Shown in pieces: positions 8,093-14,753 of a stretch of DNA of 34,294 bases. Position numbers and translations under genes: made by a program. Source of the stretch: Oscillospiraceae bacterium (GTDB lineage: Bacteria; Bacillota; Clostridia; Oscillospirales; Oscillospiraceae); NCBI GenBank assembly GCA_015067665.1, contig SVLZ01000016.1, positions 1 to 34,294 of the forward strand, read 5' to 3'. Every line of letters starts with the position of its first letter. The first letter of the stretch is position 1. The notes under the pieces were generated by a model. That model was not told the DNA's origin. It saw only the letters and a list, made by a program, of their open reading frames with translations, and searched no databases.

Positions 8093-10474
8093 ATGAAAAA
8101 GTGCTTAGGTCTTATTCTGCTGGTTGTACTTATGCTGGCACTGATCGTTGGCTGTAGCGGTGAACCTGATGTCATTTTGCGTGACACGGCCGATACCACA
8201 GCACGAAAGAATACCACAATGCTTTTAGCCGGCACCGACGATTTAGGGCGCGTTTTGGGTCAACCCGGTGACGAGAAGGTACCGGAACTGGATGAAACGA
8301 GACAGGTGGGTGTGTTTTACTTTACTTGGGTAGGTGCTTCGTCTGCGGAAGGTCCTTACGACATTTCAAAGATCAAGGAGAATGACCCCTATGCTGCCAG
8401 AGATGGTGTTTCCTGGCTATTAGCAGGTGGCGGCGAGGCCGGTACGCGCCATTGGTGGGGCGAATCTATTTTCGGTTATTATCGCACACCAGATATGTAC
8501 GTTTTGGATCGTGATGTACAAATGCTCACTGATGCGGGCGTAGACTTTTTGATGATCGATGCCTCCAACGGTAGTTATTATGAAACACAGGTAGAGGCAT
8601 TGCTGTCGGTTCTTAATAAGTACTATCAGCAAGGCTACAATGTGCCTCAGATCACATTTGTAACAAAGGCAAACCCCGGCAAGTCTGCCAAGGGAATCTA
8701 TGAGGATATTTATAAAGCTCATCCTGAGTATGATCATTTGTGGTACCGCGTAGATGGAAAGCCGCTGCTGATCACATCTACTACGGATGCGAATCTGCCT
8801 CTTGCTTGCAGAGAGTACTTTACCATTAAGTGGCCCCAATGGCCCAAGGAAGGCTACCACGCGGATTCTGTACCCTGGATCGATTTGGATCTGGATAAGG
8901 ACGGAAAGCAGACCGTTTTTGAATGGAGCAACGGTTCTGCGATTATGAGCGTTTCCGTAGCCCAGCACGCAGGTACACTGGCCTTTAGCTCCAGCGCGCT
9001 TTATATGGACGACACCAACCATACAAGAAGCTGGCACGATGGTGCCAACGATAAGGGCGAGGATGCGTGGAAGTACGGCTATAACTTTGCAGAGCAGTTC
9101 CAAAATGCCATCGATGCTAACGTGGACTATGTTATTCTGACAGGTTGGAACGAATGGATCGCTGCCCGCCAAAGCTCTTGGAAGAATATGGAAGGGGAGT
9201 ATATCACAGACCCCGTTATTTTTGTAGACACCTGCGACATTAACAATAGCCGTGACCTAATGCCTATGAACGGCGGCTACGGCGATAACTACTATATGCT
9301 GATGATCGACTACATTCGTAAGTTTAAGGGCGTGGAGACCGTCAATAAGAACCTCAATACCGCTGCTGAGCAGAAGGAAATGACTATCGATATTGGCGGT
9401 CAGTTTTCTCAGTGGAATAGTATTGAAACTTTCTATTTGGACTATCAGGGTGACACCGTTCACCGGGATGCCCGGGGTTGGGGCAAGCTGCACTATACCG
9501 ATACCACCGGCAGGAACGACATTGAAAAGATGAAGGTCACCAACGATGACGAGAAGCTTTATTTCTACGTACAGACTGCGGAGAACATAGTAGGTATGAA
9601 GGATGACCACTGTATGAGTCTCTTTTTGTCTGTAGGAACAGGGGAACACAGCTGGGAAGGCTATGATTTCGTAGTTAACCGCATTGCTGCAGGTAGCAGG
9701 GAACTGACTGTTGAAAAGCGGACAGAGAACGGTTGGGAGGTCTGTGGTAAGGTCGCCTACAAGCAGGCAGGCCGTGCAATGCAGCTGGAGATTCCGCTTG
9801 TGATGCTGGGTATTACCGATTCTGAAGCTATCAATTTGGAGTTTAAGTGGGCGGATAACTATCAGGGCGAGGACGATATTTGGTCTTTCTATAAAAACGG
9901 CGATGCTGCGCCCTATGGTCGACTGAATTTTGTTTACGGCACACTGAAGGATTGCACTTTCGAACGGGAATCCCGTGCAGAAGCCGAGAAGCGACCCCAT
10001 CCAGACGGATTGAAGATCAAAGGCGTTTCCGTTGAGGGTAAGTGGTCTATGAGCCGTGTCAATGGGGATGTTGAGGACAGCACTTACGGACCTTCCCGTG
10101 TATTTGATAAGGATGCTGACAGCAGATGGAATCCCTGCGCTCTTGATTTTAAGAGCGGGGAAGCCATTGTGCTCCAACTCAACGGAACCTATGCATTGGA
10201 AAGTCTTCAGCTGGTGAATACAAAGATCATGACGTATTTTGATGTATATACCAGTGCAGACGGGGAGACCTACGAAAAGGTAGCCAGTGTCGATTCCACC
10301 AATGCTGGCGAGTGCTATGAGGACTTTGTTTGCAATCTGGATCTCGGCAATACGGAAAATGTCAGATTTGTCAAGCTGGTATTTACCGGCGCACGCAATA
10401 GTGCGAATACGACCACCTTGTGGCTCAATATCCATGAAATCAGTTTCGTGGATGTGCCTCCGGTCGCAGCATAA
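8093..10474 (+). CDS. GH99/GH71-like lipoprotein with CBM9-like and discoidin-like domains
   Basis: This 793-residue lipoprotein (lipobox LIVGC, Cys21) has three parts. Residues about 70-415 look like the TIM-barrel of GH99/GH71-type endo-acting enzymes: VGVFYFTW at strand 1, DAGVDFLMIDASN, LLITST, and ILTGWNEWIAARQ at the end of a late strand. Residues about 425-615 look like a CBM9/DOMON-type domain (KVTNDDEKLYFYVQT). Residues about 638-788 are one copy of the discoidin-like domain found in both neighbouring lipoproteins. The enzyme would act on the cell surface on polysaccharide bound by the partner proteins. GH99 enzymes cut alpha-mannan; the second carboxylate of their WNEW-x-E motif is Ala here (A358), so substrate and activity are uncertain. 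AAAGGAG precedes the ATG at 8093. Confidence 0.7.
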   Translation: MKKCLGLILLVVLMLALIVGCSGEPDVILRDTADTTARKNTTMLLAGTDDLGRVLGQPGDEKVPELDETRQVGVFYFTWVGASSAEGPYDISKIKENDPYAARDGVSWLLAGGGEAGTRHWWGESIFGYYRTPDMYVLDRDVQMLTDAGVDFLMIDASNGSYYETQVEALLSVLNKYYQQGYNVPQITFVTKANPGKSAKGIYEDIYKAHPEYDHLWYRVDGKPLLITSTTDANLPLACREYFTIKWPQWPKEGYHADSVPWIDLDLDKDGKQTVFEWSNGSAIMSVSVAQHAGTLAFSSSALYMDDTNHTRSWHDGANDKGEDAWKYGYNFAEQFQNAIDANVDYVILTGWNEWIAARQSSWKNMEGEYITDPVIFVDTCDINNSRDLMPMNGGYGDNYYMLMIDYIRKFKGVETVNKNLNTAAEQKEMTIDIGGQFSQWNSIETFYLDYQGDTVHRDARGWGKLHYTDTTGRNDIEKMKVTNDDEKLYFYVQTAENIVGMKDDHCMSLFLSVGTGEHSWEGYDFVVNRIAAGSRELTVEKRTENGWEVCGKVAYKQAGRAMQLEIPLVMLGITDSEAINLEFKWADNYQGEDDIWSFYKNGDAAPYGRLNFVYGTLKDCTFERESRAEAEKRPHPDGLKIKGVSVEGKWSMSRVNGDVEDSTYGPSRVFDKDADSRWNPCALDFKSGEAIVLQLNGTYALESLQLVNTKIMTYFDVYTSADGETYEKVASVDSTNAGECYEDFVCNLDLGNTENVRFVKLVFTGARNSANTTTLWLNIHEISFVDVPPVAA

Positions 10475-10487
10475 ATGATTTGAATGA

Positions 10488-10519
10488 CACATCTCTCTCC
10501 GAAAGAGGAGAGGGATGTG
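10488..10519 (+). other. Intercistronic hairpin before the GH43-like gene
   Basis: A 13-bp stem with one mismatch (10488-10500 with 10507-10519) closes a GAAAGA loop. It is the third hairpin between genes of this operon and has no T-run. Confidence 0.6.
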
Positions 10520-10540
10520 CAAAATAGGAGAAATGTACCT

Positions 10541-11605
10541 ATGAAACAAGTATATGACAGCATCCGCCCCGGACAAGTCTGGTTGGATACCAAGGGTGAG
10601 CGTATTCAAGCCCACGGCGGAAGTGTACTGTTTTTTGATGGGTGGTACTACTGGTACGGCGAGAATAAGGAGTTTACTGATTTGGGCGAAAAGTTATGGC
10701 ACTGGGGTGTCCGCTGCTATCGCTCTCAGGATTTATATAACTGGGAGGATTTGGGCGTGATCATTCCTCCTTGTCCCGATGACCCTGCTTCTCCGCTCCA
10801 CCCCGCATCTAAAATGGATCGCCCCCATATCATCTATAATGCAAAAACAAAAAAGTTTGTCTGCTGGCTGAAGATTATGGAACGCAACTTCAGCCAGACA
10901 GAAACGATTCTGACTGCGGATTCCATTACCGGACCCTATAGCATGGTTCGCCAAGGGTTTATGCCGTTGGGTATGAGCGGTGGCGACTTTGATTTGGTTG
11001 TTGCAGAGGATGGAAAAGCATATTATTACTATGAGCATCCCCACTGCGAAGTGATTTGCGCGGAATTAACAGAGGATTATACAGATGTAACAGGGGTGTA
11101 CTCTGTGCATTTTCCGGGACAGATGCCACCCTATGCCCGTGAGGCACCGGCTCATTTTGCTCGCAATGGCAAGCATTATCTGTTTACTTCCGGTACCACA
11201 TCTAAATTCCCTAACCCCTCGGAGATTGCAGTAGCGGATGCTTTACACGGACCCTTCCGGGTGCTTGGTGATCCTCACCCGGCAGACGAGAGCCGTACCT
11301 CCTATCACAGTCAAATCTCCTCTGTGCTGAAGGTCGAGGGGAAAGAAGATCTGTACATCGCCTGCGCGGACCGTTGGAGACCCCAGCATATGGACATCCC
11401 GTACGAAACCTACGAAAAACAGTTCTGCGATATGTTTGGAAAGAATATCCCCAAGGAGCAGGTGGATGCTTCCCGAAAGGCCTATGCTGCCTTGCCTCTT
11501 GCATATACAAGAGATGCAGACTATGTGTGGCTGCCCCTCCGTTTTGACGGGGAAATGGTGTATTTGGACTGGCACGACTCGTGGAAAATTTCAGACTATG
11601 ACTGA
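10541..11605 (+). CDS. GH43-like five-bladed propeller glycosidase, cytoplasmic
   Basis: This 354-residue protein has the GH43 (subfamily 34/24-like) N-terminus IQAHGGSVLFFDGWYYWYGE at about residues 22-41, KMDRPHIIYN at 91-100 as the likely Asp region, and REAPAHFARNGKHYLFTS at 200-217, where Glu201 fits the catalytic acid. GH43 enzymes remove arabinose, xylose or galactose from oligosaccharides. There is no signal peptide, so it should act in the cytoplasm on imported fragments, in contrast to the surface enzyme upstream. The start at 10541 follows AGGAG; an upstream in-frame ATG lies in the hairpin. It may be an arabinosidase or galactosidase; the substrate is not readable from the sequence. 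Confidence 0.8.
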   Translation: MKQVYDSIRPGQVWLDTKGERIQAHGGSVLFFDGWYYWYGENKEFTDLGEKLWHWGVRCYRSQDLYNWEDLGVIIPPCPDDPASPLHPASKMDRPHIIYNAKTKKFVCWLKIMERNFSQTETILTADSITGPYSMVRQGFMPLGMSGGDFDLVVAEDGKAYYYYEHPHCEVICAELTEDYTDVTGVYSVHFPGQMPPYAREAPAHFARNGKHYLFTSGTTSKFPNPSEIAVADALHGPFRVLGDPHPADESRTSYHSQISSVLKVEGKEDLYIACADRWRPQHMDIPYETYEKQFCDMFGKNIPKEQVDASRKAYAALPLAYTRDADYVWLPLRFDGEMVYLDWHDSWKISDYD

Positions 11606-11626
11606 GTGACCGAAACGAGGTTTTTT

Positions 11627-12850
11627 ATGACACAGGCAGATAAAAATATCATTCGAGAGCTTGCAAAGCAATATATGGCCTTTGCCACAGATGATGCCCA
11701 ACAAAAGATGAATCAGCGGATGAAGGATACCAACGACTTAAAGCTGGTTCGTCCGGTGGTTTTGTTGGATGAGATTCCGTGGTATCAAATGGACATTGAC
11801 GGTGAGCTGAAATGCGTATGCGAGGACCCGGCTGTCCGAAATGTGGAAAGCACCCTGCGCACGGCCATCTACCGCCGGAAGCATTTCCGGGCGGATACGA
11901 TGTTTGAGCCTTTTTGGCGCGTTACTATGTCCTACACCTCCTCCGGGATTGGTGTGGGGCATAAGGAAGAGATCAAACGCACCGATGATACCAATAATAT
12001 CGTCTCCCATAGCTATGAGGACGTTTTGGAGGAAGAAGAGAGCGTTGAACTGATCAAAATTCCTACTTTTACAGCCCATCCCGACAGAGATGAACGGGCA
12101 ATGGCATTTTATACGGAGTTATTTGGCGATACCATGCCGGTAAAGCTCTGCGGACGAGGCTTTATGTACAATGCCCCCTGGGATCTGATCGCCCGGCTCA
12201 GAGGCTTGGAGCCGATTCTTTACGATCTGTATGACCGCCCAGAACATCTCCATGCCATTCGCAAGAAATTTCAGGAAATTATGCTTGCGGAAATTGACTT
12301 TATCAACGAACAGATGCATGTAGACCCTACAGCACCCAATCTCCACTGTACACCTGCTTATGTTTCCGGCTTGGCAGAAGACGGCTGTAAGGCTACTTGG
12401 TATCGCACGATGGCCCAAGGCTTTTCTGATGTGTCCCCGGATATGCACTGGGAGTTTGATGTAAGCTATGCCCTCGACGTTGCAAAGCATTTTGGCTATA
12501 CCTACTATGGCTGCTGCGAGCCTTTGGACAGAAAGCTGGATGTTATTTTCAATATCCCAAACCTTCGCAAGGTGGGTGTTTCCCCTTGGGCAAAGGAAGA
12601 AGTAATGGCGGAGCGTTTGGGCGGCAAATACGTCTACGCAAGAAAGCCGAATCCTGCCAATGTGGCGAAGTTCATCGATCCTGATGTGATTCGACGTGAG
12701 ACAGAAAAGACAGTTAAGCTGTGTATACAGCACGGTTGTCCTGTGGAATTTGTGCTGAAGGATATCAGCACTGTTTCAGGTCGTCCTAAAAACCTGATCG
12801 TATGGTCAAACACCGTATCGGAAGTGTTGGATCAGTATTACGGAAGATGA
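11627..12850 (+). CDS. Uroporphyrinogen-decarboxylase-fold protein of glycan locus
   Basis: This 407-residue soluble protein resembles the UroD/MtaA-like (UROD/MetE superfamily) proteins that recur in clostridial carbohydrate clusters. Features supporting this are the long alpha/beta barrel length, the segment HFGYTYYGCCEPLDRKLDVI with a Cys pair, and the later VGVSPWAKEEVMAERLGGKY strand-helix. It is not a haem enzyme by context: no other tetrapyrrole genes are near. Its function in sugar loci is unknown; a methyl-transfer or sugar-modifying role is possible. The ATG at 11627 follows ACGAGG at 11615-11620; a GTG at 11606 touching the previous stop lacks a good site. It is the last gene of the operon. 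Confidence 0.55.
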   Translation: MTQADKNIIRELAKQYMAFATDDAQQKMNQRMKDTNDLKLVRPVVLLDEIPWYQMDIDGELKCVCEDPAVRNVESTLRTAIYRRKHFRADTMFEPFWRVTMSYTSSGIGVGHKEEIKRTDDTNNIVSHSYEDVLEEEESVELIKIPTFTAHPDRDERAMAFYTELFGDTMPVKLCGRGFMYNAPWDLIARLRGLEPILYDLYDRPEHLHAIRKKFQEIMLAEIDFINEQMHVDPTAPNLHCTPAYVSGLAEDGCKATWYRTMAQGFSDVSPDMHWEFDVSYALDVAKHFGYTYYGCCEPLDRKLDVIFNIPNLRKVGVSPWAKEEVMAERLGGKYVYARKPNPANVAKFIDPDVIRRETEKTVKLCIQHGCPVEFVLKDISTVSGRPKNLIVWSNTVSEVLDQYYGR

Positions 12851-12857
12851 TCCAAAT

Positions 12858-12895
12858 ATCAAAAGCACCGAAGATCCGTCTTCGGTGCTTTTGAT
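12858..12895. terminator. Bidirectional terminator ending the glycan operon
   Basis: A 17-bp perfect stem (12858-12874 with 12879-12895) has a TCCG loop, with A-runs and T-runs inside the arms. It also abuts the stop codon of the convergent DUF624 gene. Confidence 0.85.
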
Positions 12896-13533
12896 CATTC
12901 TTGACTTTCCTCTATGTATTTTAGGAAAAGCGGTGAAAGGAAAATAGAGATAATATATGCCATACCTGAAAAGCCCAATAACAGGAAAAGAAGGATCTCC
13001 CATAAAAGGGCACCCGGTACCAGCAATGCTGCAGCAAATGGCAAGAGGATAATTAGTAAAAGCATAACTGTGCAGGGCAGGTGCTTTATGGATAGGATAG
13101 CGGCATTTTGCAAATAGCCTTTTATCGTGTTTGAAAACTGCGCCAACAGCGGACAGATGTAAATAGAGGCCATAAAAAGGAATAGGGCGATGATCGCCAT
13201 TACAAAAAATACACCTTTCAAGAGGGCGGCAGATTCCATAATGTTCCATACAAACACCAAGTCTGTGACAACGATCGAGGTAATAAGAGAAAAAAGAAGA
13301 TGTAAAATAATGCCGTGTTTCAGATTTTGCCGAAAGGCGCGAAAAAAATCCTTCGTAATATATGCCTCTTCTTTCCGAACCAACTTAAGGCACACGCTAT
13401 ATAGGGCGGACAGGGAAGCGCCTGCCGTCACAATGGGTAAACAGCATAATAAAAACAAAGAATTTAGAAGCATAAGATCAGCAATTCTGGCAAAAAACCG
13501 GAAAAAGCCACTATTATATAAATTAAATTTCAA
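12895..13533 (-). CDS. Second DUF624 (YesL-like) membrane protein
   Basis: This 212-residue paralogue of the gene at 1625-2263 has the same length. It shares FxFFARIADLMLLNSLFLL, CCLPIVTAGASLSALYSV, DFFRAFRQNLKHG and CPLLAQFSNT, and has about six membrane segments. DUF624 proteins accompany sugar transporters; the mechanism is unknown. It begins with TTG (minus strand, 13531-13533) nine bases after AGGAG, which overlaps the end of the AraC gene, so translation may be coupled. Two copies bracketing one locus suggests duplication with the two plus-strand transcripts as separate targets. No partner like the 242-residue membrane protein follows this copy. Confidence 0.87.
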   Translation of the reverse strand: MKFNLYNSGFFRFFARIADLMLLNSLFLLCCLPIVTAGASLSALYSVCLKLVRKEEAYITKDFFRAFRQNLKHGIILHLLFSLITSIVVTDLVFVWNIMESAALLKGVFFVMAIIALFLFMASIYICPLLAQFSNTIKGYLQNAAILSIKHLPCTVMLLLIILLPFAAALLVPGALLWEILLFLLLGFSGMAYIISIFLSPLFLKYIEESQE

Positions 13534-13539
13534 GCAAAA

Positions 13540-14373
13540 TCACTCCTGATGGTTAAAAGTCTCCTGGGTCGGTGCGCAATTGGTAATCTTTTTGTAGGCG
13601 CGGAAAAAGGTGGAATAATCGTTGTAGCCGACTTGAATGGCAGCTTCACGGGCAGGTACACCGTTTTCTAAAAGGCGCCGCGCAAGAGCGATGCGTTTAT
13701 AGGCAACATATTCGAAAACGGTTGTGCCAATGGATTTGGTAAAAATGCGGTTCAAATGAACCTTGCTAACATAGAACTGCTCACAGAGGGTGTCCAAAGT
13801 GATGTTTTCTGTCAAATGCTGGTTAATGTAGTTTGTAACAGCGACCACGGTCTTTGAAAGCGTAATACCCTCATCGGAATAGTGGAGCGAATGGCGCAGT
13901 TCCACCAGTTTTGCAAGAAGTGCCTCAATGTGGATGGGGATCAGCTTTTGCGAAAGACTATCGGGCAAGTGATTGCAGTTTGTAAGGGCATCAAAATAGG
14001 GATATAGGTCGAAGTCACCGAGATTTTGATAATATACCTCATGGGTTCCATCGTGCTTGCCATCAGAAAACGCAGAAAGCAAAAAGGCACGACGGTCAAT
14101 GCTGACAAGGTCGGAGTCAAAGTGAATGGTATATCGCTTGTATGGTTTTGGCGAGTTGACCCGTACACCGTGAATGGCGTGGGGTGCCAATAATAGTAAG
14201 CTATCGGGTTTTAATCGGTACTGTTTGCCTTCTACAAAATAGTCTGCTTCACCGTCAACAAAATAATAAATCTCATAAATGTCGTGAAAATGCATCTGAA
14301 ATTCCCGGTCATGCTCAATGGAATTGAGGTAATGGAATACAACATCGGTATCATAACTTACTAACGAAGCCAT
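13540..14373 (-). CDS. AraC-family transcriptional regulator with cupin sensor
   Basis: The 277-residue product has an N-terminal cupin-type sugar-sensing domain (FQMHFHDIYEIYYFVDGEADY, about residues 25-50, with the typical metal/sugar-site histidines) and a C-terminal double helix-turn-helix. The C-terminal part runs from about residue 180: ITLDTLCEQFYVSKVHLNRIF, then GVPAREAAIQVGYNDYSTFFRAYKK. It is a soluble activator, probably of this glycan locus, responding to an imported sugar. The start at 14373 follows GGAGGTG six bases upstream; a longer form would run into the promoter. It forms a transcript with the downstream DUF624 gene (6-base gap). Matching direct-repeat elements lie at both plus-strand promoters. 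Confidence 0.92.
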   Translation of the reverse strand: MASLVSYDTDVVFHYLNSIEHDREFQMHFHDIYEIYYFVDGEADYFVEGKQYRLKPDSLLLLAPHAIHGVRVNSPKPYKRYTIHFDSDLVSIDRRAFLLSAFSDGKHDGTHEVYYQNLGDFDLYPYFDALTNCNHLPDSLSQKLIPIHIEALLAKLVELRHSLHYSDEGITLSKTVVAVTNYINQHLTENITLDTLCEQFYVSKVHLNRIFTKSIGTTVFEYVAYKRIALARRLLENGVPAREAAIQVGYNDYSTFFRAYKKITNCAPTQETFNHQE

Positions 14374-14393
14374 TTGGTGCACCTCCAATCGCG

Positions 14394-14412
14394 ATATTGT
14401 ATATAATAACAT
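14394..14412 (-). promoter_or_regulatory. Shared element over -10 (AraC copy)
   Basis: The plus-strand sequence ATATTGTATATAATAACAT matches 2330-2348 at 17 of 19 positions. A regulator bound here would cover -10 and block initiation, which suggests autoregulation. Confidence 0.5.
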
Positions 14413-14430
14413 TTTATATGTCTTTGTCAA
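14403..14430 (-). promoter_or_regulatory. Promoter of the AraC-DUF624 transcript
   Basis: On the minus strand TTGACA (14425-14430) is 16 bases from TATTAT (14403-14408), the same layout as the other DUF624 promoter. Confidence 0.75.
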
Positions 14431-14589
14431 CTACTGTATTGTTTGTTTTTCTTTGAATTATTCCTACGTATTTTGGGGATGTGGGATAAAACGACGGATT
14501 TGAACAAAGAGAATCGAAAATGAATGAGCAATTTACACAGAATGTGCAATTCAAATTTGAACGGGAAATTATTAAATAATGGTCATATT

Positions 14590-14620
14590 CGCAATCATTA
14601 TGGAATTATTAACAATCGCA
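14590..14620 (+). promoter_or_regulatory. Putative AraC-type operator upstream of the repeat lipoprotein
   Basis: The element matches 2516-2546 at 26 of 31 positions. Half-sites GCAATC (14591-14596) and ACAATC (14612-14617) are 21 bp apart. Distances to -35 (25 bp) and -10 (48 bp) from the first half-site equal those of the other copy. Confidence 0.65.
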
Positions 14621-14644
14621 AAATGAAAAGACTTGATGTACAAT
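14616..14644 (+). promoter_or_regulatory. Promoter of the repeat lipoprotein gene
   Basis: TCGCAA (14616-14621) is 17 bases from TACAAT (14639-14644). The poor -35 overlapping the operator suggests activator dependence. The -10 lies in a palindrome. Confidence 0.5.
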
Positions 14645-14656
14645 AGTGATTGTACA
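14637..14656. promoter_or_regulatory. Perfect palindrome over the -10
   Basis: TGTACAAT-N4-ATTGTACA is a perfect 8-bp inverted repeat containing the predicted -10. It could be the operator of a second, dimeric repressor. I see no copy at the other promoter. Confidence 0.5.
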
Positions 14657-14753
14657 AGAGTATGTAATTTCAATTTTGGCGCCCATTGATTTTTTGCAAT
14701 TATATAAATTTTTAATAAATGACGATGTCATTAATTATAAGGAGGAAATACTT

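Larger units (their letters stand above)
14431..14753 (+). promoter_or_regulatory. Regulatory intergenic region of the repeat lipoprotein gene
   Basis: This gene-free, AT-rich stretch contains several elements, listed separately: the 31-bp operator at 14590-14620 and the palindrome at 14637-14656. A GGATTTG-N-ACAAA-N-A match to 2457-2471 lies at 14496-14510. A short inverted repeat AATGAC-GAT-GTCATT lies in the leader at 14718-14732. The leader is about 100 bases. No further gene was seen. Confidence 0.5.

Noticed and set aside
9257-10615. A 452-codon open frame on the minus strand
   Set aside because: It lies antisense to the GH99-like gene, shows no recognisable domain, and has no ribosome site; it is a by-product of codon use.
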